Source: Micromonospora avicenniae (GTDB lineage Bacteria; Actinomycetota; Actinomycetes; Mycobacteriales; Micromonosporaceae). Taken from it: a stretch of DNA of 64,000 nt. Below the pieces are notes generated by a model. That model was not told the DNA's origin, did no database searches, and saw only the letters and a list, made by a program, of their open reading frames with translations. The position numbers and the translations under genes were made by a program. Positions 51,830 to 63,624 of the stretch are shown in pieces. Position 1 is the stretch's first letter. Each line of letters starts with the position of its first letter. Where the stretch lies: assembly GCF_900156065.1 (NCBI RefSeq), contig NZ_FTNF01000003.1:62001-126000 (forward strand). Direction: 5' to 3'.

Positions 51830-52702
51830 ATGCAGCTCGGCCTGGTAGGACTCGGCCGGATGGGCGGCAACATGCGCGAGCGGTTGCGCGCCGCCGGCCA
51901 CGAGGTGGTCGGTTTCGACCACAACGCGGAGCTGAGCGACGTTGCGTCCCTCGCGGAGCTGGCGGAGAAGCTCGAATCGCCGCGGGCCGTCTGGGTGATG
52001 GTCCCGGCCGGCGTCACCGACGAGACCATCGACGCGCTCGCCGAGGTGCTCGGCGAGGGCGACATCGTCATCGACGGCGGCAACTCGCGGTTCAGCGACG
52101 ACGCCCCCCGGGCCGAGCGGCTGAACGAGCAGGGCATCGGCTACATCGACGTCGGGGTCTCCGGCGGCGTCTGGGGCCGGCAGAACGGCTACGCGCTGAT
52201 GGTCGGTGGCGCCGAGGAGCACGTCGCCCGGCTGATGCCGATCTTCGAGTCGCTCAAGCCGGAGGGCGAGTTCGGTTTCGTGCACGCCGGCCCGGTCGGA
52301 GCCGGTCACTACGCGAAGATGGTGCACAACGGCATCGAGTACGGCCTGATGCACGCGTACGCCGAGGGCTACGAGCTGCTGGCCGCCTCCGAGCTGGTCA
52401 CCAACGTGCCGGGCGTCTTCAAGTCGTGGCGTGAGGGCACCGTCGTCCGCTCCTGGCTGCTCGACCTGCTCGACCGGGCCCTCGACGAGGACCCGGAGCT
52501 GACCGAGCTGAGCGGCTACACCGAGGACACCGGCGAGGGACGGTGGACGGTGGACGAGGCGGTCCGGCTGGCCGTGCCGCTGAACGTCATCACCGCCTCG
52601 CTGTTCGCCCGGTTCGCCTCTCGTCAGGAGGACTCGCCCGCGATGAAGGCGGTGGCCGCGCTGCGTCAGCAGTTCGGCGGGCACGCCGTCCACAAGCGCT
52701 GA
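51830..52702 (+). CDS. gnd: 6-phosphogluconate dehydrogenase, short (YqeC-like) form
   Basis: The enzyme oxidatively decarboxylates 6-phosphogluconate to ribulose-5-phosphate. The 290-residue product is the short class, with the Rossmann motif [35 protein letters not shown], the substrate motif [19 protein letters not shown] and catalytic [21 protein letters not shown]. It sits between dnaN and recF, an insertion seen in Streptomyces and Micromonospora but not in mycobacteria. Confidence 0.95.
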   Translation: MQLGLVGLGRMGGNMRERLRAAGHEVVGFDHNAELSDVASLAELAEKLESPRAVWVMVPAGVTDETIDALAEVLGEGDIVIDGGNSRFSDDAPRAERLNEQGIGYIDVGVSGGVWGRQNGYALMVGGAEEHVARLMPIFESLKPEGEFGFVHAGPVGAGHYAKMVHNGIEYGLMHAYAEGYELLAASELVTNVPGVFKSWREGTVVRSWLLDLLDRALDEDPELTELSGYTEDTGEGRWTVDEAVRLAVPLNVITASLFARFASRQEDSPAMKAVAALRQQFGGHAVHKR

Positions 52703-52718
52703 GCGGTTTCCACAACCT

Positions 52719-53852
52719 GTGTACGTCCGCCGGCTGGAACTGGTCGACTTCCGCTCGTACGAGCGGATCGGCGTGGACCTGGAGCCGGGGGCGAACGTCC
52801 TGATCGGCGCCAACGGCGTCGGTAAGACGAACCTGATCGAGGCGCTCGGCTACGTGGCGACCCTGGACAGCCACCGGGTCGCCACGGACGCGCCGCTGGT
52901 ACGGATGGGCGCCGGTTCGGCGGTGATCCGGTGCGCGATCGTGCACGACGAGCGGGAGCTGCTGGTCGAGCTGGAGATCGTTCCGGGTAAGGCGAACCGG
53001 GCACGGCTGGGCCGTTCCCCGGCTCGTCGGGCGCGGGACGTCCTCGGCGCGCTGCGGCTGGTGCTCTTTGCTCCGGAGGACCTCGAACTCGTCCGGGGTG
53101 ATCCGGCCGAGCGCCGCCGTTACCTGGACGACCTGCTGGTCAGCCGGCAGCCACGGTTCGCCGGGGTGCGGGCCGACTACGAGCGGGTGGTCAAGCAGCG
53201 CAACGCCCTGCTGCGCACCGCGTACCTGGCCCGCAAGACGGGCGGGTCGCGGGGCGGCGACCTGTCCACCCTCGCCGTCTGGGACACGCACCTGGCCCGC
53301 CACGGGTCGGAACTGCTCGCCGGCCGGTTGGAGCTGGTCGCGGCGCTGACCCCACACGTGGCGAAGGCGTACGACGCGGTCGCCGCGGGGCGCGGGGCCG
53401 CCGGCATCGCGTACCGGCCGTCGGTGGAGCTGGCCGAGCCGACCCTGGACCGGGCAGCGCTCGCCGAGGCGCTGACGGCCGCGCTGGCCGAGTCGCGGTC
53501 GGCGGAGATCGAGCGGGGGACCACGCTGGTCGGTCCGCATCGGGACGAGCTGGCGCTCACCCTCGGTCCGCTGCCCGCGAAGGGGTACGCGAGCCACGGC
53601 GAGTCATGGTCGTTCGCGCTGGCGCTGCGCCTGGCCGGGTACGACCTGCTGCGCGCCGACGGGATCGAGCCGGTGCTGGTGCTCGACGACGTCTTCGCCG
53701 AGCTGGACGCCGGGCGTCGGGAGCGGCTGGCCGAGCTGGTCGGCGGGGCTAGCCAGCTGCTGGTGACCTGTGCGGTCGACGACGACGTGCCCGCCGCGCT
53801 GCGGGGCGCTCGATACGCGGTGGGCGACGGGACGGTGAGCCGTGTCGGATGA
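52719..53852 (+). CDS. recF: DNA replication/repair protein RecF
   Basis: RecF is an SMC-like ATPase that loads RecA on gapped DNA. The 377-residue protein starts [17 protein letters not shown] and has Walker [15 protein letters not shown], the signature helix in [20 protein letters not shown] and Walker [23 protein letters not shown] 52719 is used, 16 bases after gnd. It overlaps the next gene by 11 bases. Confidence 0.97.
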   Translation: MYVRRLELVDFRSYERIGVDLEPGANVLIGANGVGKTNLIEALGYVATLDSHRVATDAPLVRMGAGSAVIRCAIVHDERELLVELEIVPGKANRARLGRSPARRARDVLGALRLVLFAPEDLELVRGDPAERRRYLDDLLVSRQPRFAGVRADYERVVKQRNALLRTAYLARKTGGSRGGDLSTLAVWDTHLARHGSELLAGRLELVAALTPHVAKAYDAVAAGRGAAGIAYRPSVELAEPTLDRAALAEALTAALAESRSAEIERGTTLVGPHRDELALTLGPLPAKGYASHGESWSFALALRLAGYDLLRADGIEPVLVLDDVFAELDAGRRERLAELVGGASQLLVTCAVDDDVPAALRGARYAVGDGTVSRVG

Positions 53853-54582
53853 TCCGGAGGGCACCGGGGACGGTGGCACGGGCACGAATGGACCGAGTCG
53901 CGCCGTGCCGGCCGGGCGCCGCGGTGCGCGTACCCCTGGCGACGGCGGAACCGACCAGCGTGACCGGGCCGCCGCCCGGGGCGCGACCGGCTCGGACGCC
54001 GCGGCCGGCGACGGCGGGCTCCGGGCGGACGGCCCCGACCCGATCGGTGCCGTCGGTGGCACCGACCCGGACGGACCGTCGGGGCCGCAGTTGGCGCGTG
54101 CGGTGCTCGATGCGGCGAAGGCGCGACGGGATGCGAAGCCCACGACCCGCCGGCGGGGCTCGACCGGCGGTGGTGGTGGCGCCGGCGAGCGGCGGATGCG
54201 CGGCTACTCGGGTCCCGGGCCGGATCCGCGTGACCCGCAGCCGCTCGGTGCCGTGCTGGACCGGCTGGTGAAGGCCCGGGGCTGGCAGCAGCCGGCGGCG
54301 GAGGCGACGGTGTTCGGCGCGTGGGAGCGGGTGGTCGGGCCGGAGGTGGCGCAGCACAGCCGCCCGGTGAAGCTGGAGAACGGGGAACTGACCGTCGAGG
54401 CGCGCAGTACCGCCTGGGCGACCCAGCTGCGTCTGCTCGCCGGTTCACTGTTGAAGCAGATCGCTCGCGAGGTCGGCCACAACGTGGTGCGCAAGCTGCA
54501 CATCCACGGTCCGGCCGCGCCGTCGTGGTCCCGTGGGCCGCGCCGGGTCCGTGGTCGCGGCCCGCGGGACACGTACGGCTGA
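53842..54582 (+). CDS. DciA-like protein (DUF721)
   Basis: Of 246 residues, the first ~130 are Gly/Ala/Asp/Arg-rich and disordered. The rest is the DUF721 fold: [44 protein letters not shown], then [26 protein letters not shown]. DciA proteins interact with the replicative helicase DnaB and are widespread in bacteria lacking DnaC/DnaI. The recF-DUF721-gyrB order is conserved in actinobacteria. GTG 53842 overlaps recF. Confidence 0.9.
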   Translation: MSDDPEGTGDGGTGTNGPSRAVPAGRRGARTPGDGGTDQRDRAAARGATGSDAAAGDGGLRADGPDPIGAVGGTDPDGPSGPQLARAVLDAAKARRDAKPTTRRRGSTGGGGGAGERRMRGYSGPGPDPRDPQPLGAVLDRLVKARGWQQPAAEATVFGAWERVVGPEVAQHSRPVKLENGELTVEARSTAWATQLRLLAGSLLKQIAREVGHNVVRKLHIHGPAAPSWSRGPRRVRGRGPRDTYG

Positions 54583-54600
54583 TCGCGGTTTCGCGGCGGC

Positions 54601-54822
54601 TCAGTTGCCGTTGCGGGCCTCGCGGGCGGCGCGCTTGCGTTCCCGCTGCTCCCGGCTGTAGCGCTTGCGGTTCTCCAGGTCCTGCTTCCACATTTCCCGG
54701 GCCACCGCCGAGCCGCCCTGGACGGCACCCTGGACCTCGGCCGGACCGGCCAGGTGCTTGTACGCCCACCTCATGAGCCGGCCGCCCTCACCCGGCTTCT
54801 GGACCGGCTTCTCCTCGCCCAT
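54601..54822 (-). CDS. Small basic protein of unknown function
   Basis: ATG 54822 (GGGAGG upstream; GTG 54828 is an alternative) gives 73 residues. The N-terminal part contains EGGRLMRWAYKHLAGPAEVQGAV. The C-terminal part is a charged helix (WKQDLENRKRYSREQRERKRAAREAR), probably nucleic-acid or membrane-surface associated. It is divergent from ohrR and shares its operator region, so it may be under OhrR control. No family is recognised. Confidence 0.65.
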   Translation of the reverse strand: MGEEKPVQKPGEGGRLMRWAYKHLAGPAEVQGAVQGGSAVAREMWKQDLENRKRYSREQRERKRAAREARNGN

Positions 54823-54844
54823 CGCCACCCCACCTCCCTGATGG

Positions 54845-54886
54845 TTGGACTACCAACAATTGGTGTACCAATAGTTGGGGCACCAA
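54845..54886. promoter_or_regulatory. Three phased TTGG-N4-CCAA operators before ohrR
   Basis: TTGGACTACCAA (54845-54856), TTGGTGTACCAA (54860-54871) and TTGGGGCACCAA (54875-54886) repeat at an exact 15-base period. The flanking CAATTGGTG (54858) and CACCAATTG (54881) form a larger inverted repeat. They lie between the divergent small gene and ohrR, suggesting shared control by OhrR. Confidence 0.7.
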
Positions 54887-54926
54887 TTGCCGGTACGATA
54901 GCACCGGTCTACGAGGGGGGCGAGTA

Positions 54927-55394
54927 GTGCGCGACGAGATGGCCGACCGGGATCCGCTGGCCCTGGAGGAACAGGTCTGCTTCGCGCTCTCGGTCGCCGC
55001 GCGCAGCGTCGTCGCGGTCTACCGCCCGCTGCTTGAGCCGATGGGACTGACTCATCCCCAGTACCTGGTGATGCTGGCGCTCTGGCAGTACGCCCCGCTC
55101 TCCGTGCGCGAGCTCAGCCGGCTGCTGCAACTGGACCCGGGCACCCTTTCCCCGCTGCTGAAGCGGCTGGAGGCGACCGGCTACGTCCATCGCGAGCGGG
55201 CCGCCGCCGACGAGCGCAGCCTCGCCGTCACGCTGACCGCCGCCGGAGAGGCACTGCGGGCGCAGGCGGAGCAGATCCCGGCGGCGATCGTGGAGCGGCT
55301 CGGACTGCCGGTGGCGGAGCTGCGCCAGCTGCACGCCGCGCTCACCACCGTCATCGCCGCCGCGAACCGCGCCGAGGCCGTGCCGCTCTCCTGA
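54927..55394 (+). CDS. ohrR: OhrR-type MarR family organic hydroperoxide sensor
   Basis: The 155-residue repressor has the OhrR N-terminal signature EEQVCFALSVAARSVVAVYRPLLEPMGLTHPQYLVMLALWQ with the peroxide-sensing Cys18. The MarR winged helix follows (LSVRELSRLLQLDPGTLSPLLKRLEATGYVHRERAAADERSL). OhrR represses ohr and is inactivated by oxidation of this Cys. No ohr peroxidase gene adjoins it, which is unusual. GTG 54927 is the start. Confidence 0.9.
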   Translation: MRDEMADRDPLALEEQVCFALSVAARSVVAVYRPLLEPMGLTHPQYLVMLALWQYAPLSVRELSRLLQLDPGTLSPLLKRLEATGYVHRERAAADERSLAVTLTAAGEALRAQAEQIPAAIVERLGLPVAELRQLHAALTTVIAAANRAEAVPLS

Positions 55395-55452
55395 CGGAAA
55401 AGCGTTGCTCCGCCGGGCGCGGCCGGGGGTGGGCCCGGCAGCGGTCCGCCCG

Positions 55453-56034
55453 TCAGGAGTGCGTCGCCCGGCGCGGGGCGGCCGACTCGGCGTAGACGGC
55501 GAAGCCGCGGTCGGCACAGCGCCGGTAGAAGGCGGCCAGGACCCCCAGTTCGGCGCAGGTGAAGTTCCACTGCGGCGGCTCACCGCTCTCGTCGCGCAGG
55601 CCGTCGAGCCGCCCGTCCAACCAGCGCAGCTGCTGCTCGGCCAGGCGTCCGTCACCGAGCAGTTCGCGCAGTACCGCGCTCACCGACTCGAACGTCACCG
55701 TCTCGCCGTGCTGTCGGTGCCCGGCGACGAACCGCTCGATGCCGTCGGCGATCCAACCGCAGCCGTCCGGGTCGATCACCGGATCCTCGTCCTCCGCCGC
55801 GGCGTCTGTGGCGTAGAGCACACCCTCCAGACCGAGCAGCAGGTCGACCAGTTCCGTGTACGCGGTCGCCCGGACCGTGCCGGTCTTCGCGATCAATTCG
55901 GCCAGCGCGGCTGTCGGCGCGGAGATCCTCGGCAGATCGACGATCTCGCCGAAGTCGACGAACTCGGCCGGTGCGACCGGGTCGTAGAAGCGGCCGGTAC
56001 GCGGCCAGTGGACCGCGACGTTGTCCAGCCCCAT
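55453..56034 (-). CDS. Hypothetical protein, possible conserved actinobacterial family
   Basis: The 193-residue protein starts at ATG 56034 with AGAGGTGAC upstream. It is mostly helical and acidic: FVDFGEIVDLPRISAPTAALAELIAKTG, ELVDLLLGLEGVLYATDAAAEDEDP, and FTCAELGVLAAFYRRCADRGFAVYAESA. No membrane segment, signal or catalytic motif is visible. I do not recognise the family. It lies between ohrR and the gyrB promoter, transcribed away from gyrB. Confidence 0.65.
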   Translation of the reverse strand: MGLDNVAVHWPRTGRFYDPVAPAEFVDFGEIVDLPRISAPTAALAELIAKTGTVRATAYTELVDLLLGLEGVLYATDAAAEDEDPVIDPDGCGWIADGIERFVAGHRQHGETVTFESVSAVLRELLGDGRLAEQQLRWLDGRLDGLRDESGEPPQWNFTCAELGVLAAFYRRCADRGFAVYAESAAPRRATHS

Positions 56035-58508
<2,474 letters not shown>

Positions 58509-58638
58509 CGGTCATCGGCGGGCCGGCCGGTCATCCACCGGCCGGCCCTCCGATCCACAGAGTTATCCACAGCCGGGCCGGTATCCACAGCGGTTATCCA
58601 CAGCACGAAAACGACTCTCAGTCTGATAAGGGTAAACA
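58509..58638. promoter_or_regulatory. gyrB-gyrA intergenic region with DnaA-box cluster
   Basis: Within 130 bases lie two exact TTATCCACA boxes (58563-58571, 58594-58602), GTATCCACA (58581-58589) and CGATCCACA (58551-58559), all in one orientation. Before them is an 11-bp hairpin (GGGCCGGCCGG at 58520, complement to 58548) that could end gyrB transcription. This is outside oriC, about 8.5 kb from it. Confidence 0.8.
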
Positions 58639-61158
58639 GTGACCGATTCCCCCGAGTCCACACCGAACGAGCCCGAGGCCGCCGAGGCCGCCGGCGCAGT
58701 GGTCGCGCACGACCGGATCGAACCGGTCGGGCTCGAGGTGGAGATGCAGCGCTCCTACCTCGACTACGCCATGAGCGTCATCGTCGGGCGTGCGCTGCCG
58801 GATGTCCGGGACGGGCTCAAGCCGGTCCACCGCAAGATCCTCTACGCGATGTTCGACTCCGGATACCGGCCGGACCGCGGCTACGTGAAGTGCTCCCGCG
58901 TCGTCGGCGACGTGATGGGTCAGTTCCACCCGCACGGCGACTCGGCGATCTACGACGCGCTGGTCCGGATGGCCCAGCCGTGGTCGCTGCGCTACCCGCT
59001 CGTCGACGGCAACGGCAACTTCGGCTCGCCGGGTAACGACCCGGCCGCGGCCATGCGATACACCGAGTGCAAGCTCGATCCGCTGGCCATGGAGATGCTG
59101 CGCGACATCGACGAGGACACCGTCGACCTCCAGGACAACTACGACGGCCGGGCCAAGGAGCCCACCATCCTGCCGTCCCGGATCCCGAACCTGCTGATCA
59201 ACGGCTCCGAAGGCATCGCGGTCGGCATGGCCACCAAGATCCCGCCGCACAACCTGCGTGAAATCGGCGCGGCGGTGCAGTGGTGCCTGGAGAACCCGGA
59301 CGCGGACGAGGCGACGACCCTCGAGGCGTTGCTGGAGATCGTCAAGGGTCCCGACTTCCCGACCCACGGCCTGATCGTCGGTCAGGCGGGCATCCAGGAC
59401 GCGTACCGGACCGGCCGCGGTTCGATCCGGATGCGGGCCGTGGTGGAGGTCGAGGAGGACAAGCGCGGCCGGCCCGCGCTGGTCGTCAGCGAGCTGCCCT
59501 ACCAGGTCAACCCGGACAACCTCGCCGAGCGGATCGCCGAGCTGATCAAGGAAGGCAAGCTCGGCGGCATCGCCGACATCCGGGACGAGTCCTCCGGGCG
59601 TACCGGCATGCGGATCGTGCTCGTGCTCAAGCGCGACGCGGTGGCCAAGGTCGTGCTCAACAACCTCTACAAGCACACCCAGCTCCAGGAGACCTTCGGC
59701 GCCAACATGCTGGCGCTGGTCGACGGGGTGCCGCGCACGCTCAACCTCGCCCAGTTCATCCGGTACTACGTCGAGCACCAGATCGAGGTCATCCGCCGGC
59801 GCACGGCGTTCCGGCTCCGCAAGGCGGAGGAGCGGGCGCACATCCTGCGCGGTCTGTCCAAGGCGCTCGACGCCCTCGACGAGGTGATCGCTCTGATCCG
59901 GCGTTCGCCCACGGTCGAGGACGCCCGGCAGGGCCTGGTCCGGCTGCTGGAGATCGACGAGATCCAGGCGACCGCGATCCTGGACATGCAGCTGCGCCGC
60001 CTGGCCGCCCTGGAGCGGCAGCGGATCCTCGACGACCTGGCCAAGCTCGAACTCGAGATCGCCGACCTCAAGGACATCCTGGCCAAGCCCGAGCGGCAGC
60101 GGAGGATCGTCTCCGAGGAACTGGGCGAGATCGTCGCCAAGTGGGGTGACGACCGGCGGACGAAGATCATCCCGTTCGAGGGCGAGGTCTCGATGGAGGA
60201 CCTCATCGCCCGCGAGGACGTGGTGGTCACGATCACCCGCACCGGGTACGCCAAGCGCACCCGGGTCGACCAATACCGCTCCCAGCGTCGTGGAGGCAAG
60301 GGCGTCAGCGGCGCAAGCCTCCGCCAGGACGACATCGTCAGCCACTTCTTCGTCTGCTCGACGCACGACTGGATCCTGTTCTTCACCAACAAGGGCAGGG
60401 TGTACCGGGCGAAGGCGTACGAGCTTCCGGAAGCCAGTAGGGTGGCCAAGGGTCAGCACGTGGCCAATCTGCTCGCCTTCCAACCGGACGAGCAGATCGC
60501 ACAGATCATCGAGATTCCGAACTACCAGGTGGCTCCCTACCTGGTACTGGCCACGAAGAACGGCCTGGTGAAGAAGACGCGGCTCGAGGAGTTCGACTCC
60601 AACCGTTCCGGCGGCATCATCGCGATCAACCTGCGCGATGAGGACGAGCTGGTCGGTGCTGCGCTGGCGGGGCCGGAGGACGACCTGCTGCTGGTCTCCA
60701 AGAACGCGCAGGCGATCCGGTTCAACGCCACCGACGAGGCGCTGCGGCCGATGGGCCGGGCCACCTCGGGCGTGATCGGGATGCGCTTCGCCGAGGACGA
60801 CGTGCTGCTGGCCATGGAGGTCGTCCGGCCGGGCCTGGACGTGCTCGTGGCGACGAACGGTGGATACGCGAAACGTACCCCCATCGAGGAATACCCGGTC
60901 CAGGGCCGGGGAGGTAAAGGCGTGCTGACTGCGAAGATCACAGAGCGCCGGGGTGGTCTGGTCGGCGCGGTGGTGATCGACCCGGACGACGAGCTGTTCG
61001 CGATCACCAGCAACGGTGGTGTCATCCGGACTCCGGTGAAGCCTGTACGCCGTACGCGTGACCGGAACACAATGGGGGTCAAGCTGATGGACCTTCCGGA
61101 CGGCGTGACTATCGTGGCGATTGCTCGCAATGCCGACGAGCCTGACGAACAGGACTAG
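58639..61158 (+). CDS. gyrA: DNA gyrase subunit A
   Basis: GyrA breaks and rejoins DNA in gyrase. The 839-residue protein has the winged-helix core [31 protein letters not shown]. The quinolone region reads [10 protein letters not shown], with Ser102 and Asp106 as in sensitive enzymes. The catalytic Tyr141 lies in AMRYTE. A C-terminal beta-pinwheel has the GyrA box QRRGGKG. GTG 58639 is the start. It lies 130 bases after gyrB, separated by DnaA boxes and a hairpin. Confidence 0.98.
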   Translation: MTDSPESTPNEPEAAEAAGAVVAHDRIEPVGLEVEMQRSYLDYAMSVIVGRALPDVRDGLKPVHRKILYAMFDSGYRPDRGYVKCSRVVGDVMGQFHPHGDSAIYDALVRMAQPWSLRYPLVDGNGNFGSPGNDPAAAMRYTECKLDPLAMEMLRDIDEDTVDLQDNYDGRAKEPTILPSRIPNLLINGSEGIAVGMATKIPPHNLREIGAAVQWCLENPDADEATTLEALLEIVKGPDFPTHGLIVGQAGIQDAYRTGRGSIRMRAVVEVEEDKRGRPALVVSELPYQVNPDNLAERIAELIKEGKLGGIADIRDESSGRTGMRIVLVLKRDAVAKVVLNNLYKHTQLQETFGANMLALVDGVPRTLNLAQFIRYYVEHQIEVIRRRTAFRLRKAEERAHILRGLSKALDALDEVIALIRRSPTVEDARQGLVRLLEIDEIQATAILDMQLRRLAALERQRILDDLAKLELEIADLKDILAKPERQRRIVSEELGEIVAKWGDDRRTKIIPFEGEVSMEDLIAREDVVVTITRTGYAKRTRVDQYRSQRRGGKGVSGASLRQDDIVSHFFVCSTHDWILFFTNKGRVYRAKAYELPEASRVAKGQHVANLLAFQPDEQIAQIIEIPNYQVAPYLVLATKNGLVKKTRLEEFDSNRSGGIIAINLRDEDELVGAALAGPEDDLLLVSKNAQAIRFNATDEALRPMGRATSGVIGMRFAEDDVLLAMEVVRPGLDVLVATNGGYAKRTPIEEYPVQGRGGKGVLTAKITERRGGLVGAVVIDPDDELFAITSNGGVIRTPVKPVRRTRDRNTMGVKLMDLPDGVTIVAIARNADEPDEQD

Positions 61159-61162
61159 TTGA

Positions 61163-62023
61163 ATGACGGAGACACAGGCGAAGTCGGGGAACGCGGGGTC
61201 CTCGGCCAACCCGGTCGACGAGGAGGCCGCAGGAGGCGGCGCATCGGCGACCGGCCGAGCGGCCGTGGGCCGCGCGACGGTCCCCGCCGACGCGCCTGCC
61301 CCGAAATTCACCCGGGCCCCCGGGATGACACCCCCTCCGGACAAGCCGACCGAAGACGACGGAGCCAGCGAGAAGACACAGGCGGTGCCGGCCGACGCCG
61401 CGGCGAAGGCAGCCGGCGCCGCCCGGTCTTCGAGCAGCACCCAGCAGATCCCGGTCCGCGCAGGCGTGTCGGCCACCGGCACGCAGCCTCGGGTCAGCGG
61501 TGCGGCGACGCCGGACGCCTCCCGGTCGGGGGCCGGCCGGGCACCCAACGGCGGTGGCCTCCCGGCAGGGCTCGGCAACCCGTCCGCTGTCGGGGCCGCT
61601 CGGGTCGGTGACGCCGTGCGCGCCGCGCGTTCGTCCGTGAGCTCGGCCGCGTCGCGCGGGCCGCGCCGAGCCCGGCTGAACCTGAAGCGGATCGACCCCT
61701 GGTCCGTGATGAAGTTCGCATTCGCCGTGTCGGTGGTGCTCTTCATCGTGGTCGTGGTGGCCACCTCGGTGCTGTACCTCGCGCTGGACGCCATGGGTGT
61801 CTTCCAGAGCGTCAACGACAGCCTGACCGACCTGGTGAACGCCGGCGGCCAGAGCGCCGACGGCTTCCAGATCACCGCCAAGGGCGTGATCCTCAGCTCG
61901 GCGCTGATCGGCCTGGTCAACGTCGTGCTCTTCACGGCGCTGGCCACCCTCGGAGCGTTCGTCTACAACGTCTGCGCCGACCTGGTCGGCGGGGTCGAGC
62001 TGACGCTCGCCGAGCGGGACTGA
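61163..62023 (+). CDS. DUF3566 membrane protein (Rv0007-like)
   Basis: The 286-residue protein starts 5 bases after gyrA. Residues 1-165 are polar and disordered. The C-terminal DUF3566 domain has RRARLNLKRIDPWSVMKFAFAVSVVLFIVVVVATSVLYLALDAMGVF, a loop, then LSSALIGLVNVVLFTALATLGAFVYNVCADLVGGVELTLAE, giving two transmembrane helices. The function is unknown; the gyrA-DUF3566-tRNA-Ile-tRNA-Ala order is conserved in actinobacteria. Confidence 0.92.
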   Translation: MTETQAKSGNAGSSANPVDEEAAGGGASATGRAAVGRATVPADAPAPKFTRAPGMTPPPDKPTEDDGASEKTQAVPADAAAKAAGAARSSSSTQQIPVRAGVSATGTQPRVSGAATPDASRSGAGRAPNGGGLPAGLGNPSAVGAARVGDAVRAARSSVSSAASRGPRRARLNLKRIDPWSVMKFAFAVSVVLFIVVVVATSVLYLALDAMGVFQSVNDSLTDLVNAGGQSADGFQITAKGVILSSALIGLVNVVLFTALATLGAFVYNVCADLVGGVELTLAERD

Positions 62024-62030
62024 GAACCAC

Positions 62031-62073
62031 CGGACGCCGGGGCGCCGCAGAAAGCGGTCGTCCCGGCGTTCCG
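62031..62073 (+). terminator. Imperfect hairpin after DUF3566 gene
   Basis: CGCCGGG and CCCGGCG, with outer CGG/CCG and a small bulge, form a stem within 50 bases of the stop. It lies before the tRNA-Ile gene. Confidence 0.4.
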
Positions 62074-62169
62074 TACTCCGGTAGGTTCGACGGCGACGAG
62101 CGGCGCGCAGAGCCACCCCCCGATTTGGGGCGGCGCGCGCTGATGGGTTAACCTTGCTCGTCGCTACGC

Positions 62170-62243
62170 GGGGCTATAGCTCAGTCGGTTAGAGCGCAGA
62201 GCTGATAACTCTGAGGTCGCTGGTTCGATTCCAGCTAGCCCCA
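62170..62243 (+). tRNA. tRNA-Ile (anticodon GAT)
   Basis: The 74-base cloverleaf has acceptor GGGGCTA/TAGCCCC, a D-arm GCTCAGTCGGTTAGAGC, anticodon loop CTGATAA with GAT, and the T-arm GGTTCGATTCC. The discriminator is A at 62243. CCA is not encoded (the next bases are CCG), so Cca must add it. Confidence 0.97.
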
Positions 62244-62286
62244 CCGCACGTCCTCCGACGGCAGCCGAGCGCAAGGGGTCGCCCCA

Positions 62287-62415
62287 ATGGTCAAGAAGCT
62301 TCTGATTCTGGTCGGCGTTGTCGGCGTGGCCGCCGTTGTGGCCCGCAAGATCAAGGCGTCCAACGACGAGCGGGCCCTCTGGCACGAGGCGACCACGGCG
62401 CCCGACCTGCGCTGA
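62287..62415 (+). CDS. DLW-39-type small membrane protein
   Basis: This 42-residue protein starts at ATG 62287 after AAGGGG. One helix (LLILVGVVGVAAVVA) precedes RKIKASNDERALWHEATTAPDLR. The pattern matches the DLW-39 small-protein family seen between tRNA-Ile and tRNA-Ala in actinobacteria, though the namesake DLW is ALW here. Function is unknown. Confidence 0.85.
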   Translation: MVKKLLILVGVVGVAAVVARKIKASNDERALWHEATTAPDLR

Positions 62416-62458
62416 GAACGCCGTCAGCCACAACTGACCAGCGGATCCGTCCGCTCTC

Positions 62459-62534
62459 GGGGCCCTAGCTCAACTGGCAGAGCACTGCCTTTGCAAGGCA
62501 GGGGTTAGGGGTTCAAGTCCCCTGGGCTCCACCA
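62459..62534 (+). tRNA. tRNA-Ala (anticodon TGC), CCA encoded
   Basis: The cloverleaf has acceptor GGGGCCC/GGGCTCC with the Ala identity pair G3-U70, anticodon loop TTTGCAA (TGC) and T-arm GGGTTCAAGTCCC. The discriminator is A at 62531, followed by encoded CCA. Its 3' end borders the integrase remnant, a usual attachment-site arrangement. Confidence 0.97.
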
Positions 62535-62589
62535 GCACTTTCCTTGGTTGATCTCGGTTCCGAGTACAGCCATCCGTACAGCGAAGCGG

Positions 62590-62717
62590 TCACGCCGTCC
62601 CCTCCTCGCCCAGCACCCGATCGATGGCCGAGGCAGCCTGACGAGCCCGCGCCGGCGGACATGGCCGTAGGTGTCGGCCGTCATCCGGATCGTGGAGTGT
62701 CCAAGCGGCTCCATGAC
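62590..62717 (-). pseudogene. Tyrosine recombinase (phage-type integrase) C-terminal remnant, frameshifted
   Basis: The minus strand reads VMEPLGHSTIRMTADTYGHV (62658-62717), the catalytic His and Tyr block of actinophage integrases. The expected continuation PPARARQAASAIDRVLGEEGTA (62593-62658) lies in another frame, so a one- or two-base shift separates them. Everything upstream of this block is missing. It ends about 55 bases from tRNA-Ala, the likely old attachment site. Confidence 0.85.
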
Positions 62718-63042
62718 GGTCCGCAGCGGCCAGGACTCGGTCGGCCAGGGTGGCCGCCAGGTCAGGACGATCTCGAAGAACGCAGGCGAGCTGCCAGCGC
62801 TTGCCATTCCTCCGGTGGTAGCGACGGAACGGTGCGTTACTCGCGAGCCTCGGCGGCAGTTCGGGCTCTACCCAGTCTGAGTTCAGCTCAGCCAGGAGGT
62901 CATCAAGCTGCCGCTCGAACTCGCCAGCCAGGTCGCCGTCTACCCATGCGTCCATGCAGACATCATCTCCGCCTACCCACTCCGTCATCGACTGGCCGAA
63001 CAGATCTTGTAAAGGATGTGGTGGGACGCGAGTGTCAAGCAT
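62590..63042 (-). CDS. Hypothetical protein whose C-terminus runs into the integrase tail
   Basis: An open frame of 150 codons (or about 121 from ATG 62955, MDAWVDGDLAGEF) reads DDLLAELNSDWVEPELPPRLASNAPFRRYHRRNGKRW and LACVLRDRPDLAATLADRVLAAADRHGAAW. Its last ~22 codons are the integrase tail described at this position. It may be a gene joined to the integrase end by deletion, or a decayed element gene. I recognise no family for the N-terminal part, and expression is doubtful. Confidence 0.4.
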   Translation of the reverse strand: MLDTRVPPHPLQDLFGQSMTEWVGGDDVCMDAWVDGDLAGEFERQLDDLLAELNSDWVEPELPPRLASNAPFRRYHRRNGKRWQLACVLRDRPDLAATLADRVLAAADRHGAAWTLHDPDDGRHLRPCPPARARQAASAIDRVLGEEGTA

Positions 63043-63183
63043 GTCCCGTGACCGGACAGGCCGCGTTGTGGCGTGTGATCCGACAGCTGATGAGCGACGT
63101 AGCTCCGTCAGGTGACCTGCGACAGATCCAGCAAGCTAGGGGCGACAGAATGTTCGTCGTGGCGGGGACTAGGGGCCGGGTGT

Positions 63184-63624
63184 TCAGCTCCAGGTGGGCT
63201 CGTTCCGTAGCTGCCCGTGGAGCTGACCGGCGGCAGTGAGCACCGCGACGAAGCCAAACACCTCAATTCGATCGACGTCGAAACTTCCCGTGATGATCGG
63301 CGGCGGCGCGTAAGCGTAGATCTGGCCGGCGTCCAGTTGAAGCCCACGCCGGTGGTATGCGCCCATGGCGAGGGGGCCTAGAAGATACCTGTCCTGGCCA
63401 CCCTCAGTGCCCAGCTCGGCAGTCAGATCGGCATGGGAGTTCCACCCCCGTACGAGCTGCCCTTCGAAGGTGTCGAGGAACCACCACGCCCCGTCGGCAG
63501 ACTCAAGGAACACATCGCCGAACAGCGAGGTAAACCGCGGAGCCTTGCCGTCGAGATCCAGCCAGGCCCATGACTCCAGCGCCGCAGCGTATTCCCGCTC
63601 ACTGAACTGCTTGGTGAGTTCCAC
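63184..63624 (-). CDS. DUF1851/Tdi1-like immunity-type protein
   Basis: The 146-residue protein reads WAWLDLDGKAPRFTSLFGDVFLESADGAWWFLDTFEGQLVRGW, then YLLGPLAMGAYHRRG and IEVFGFVAVLTAAGQLHGQL. The LFGDxFL...DG...FLDT pattern resembles DUF1851/T6SS immunity protein Tdi1 domains. No toxin partner is next to it. In this accessory patch it may be an orphan immunity gene. Family assignment is tentative. Confidence 0.55.
   Translation of the reverse strand: MELTKQFSEREYAAALESWAWLDLDGKAPRFTSLFGDVFLESADGAWWFLDTFEGQLVRGWNSHADLTAELGTEGGQDRYLLGPLAMGAYHRRGLQLDAGQIYAYAPPPIITGSFDVDRIEVFGFVAVLTAAGQLHGQLRNEPTWS

Noticed and set aside
58618-61947. Very long minus-strand ORF (1109 codons) opposite gyrA
   Set aside because: It is a GC-bias shadow of gyrA and the next gene; no ribosome site, no recognisable domain, low-complexity translation.
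62130-62160. Possible promoter of tRNA-Ile (TAACCT)
   Set aside because: A plausible -10 but no acceptable -35 at 16-18 bases; not strong enough to list.
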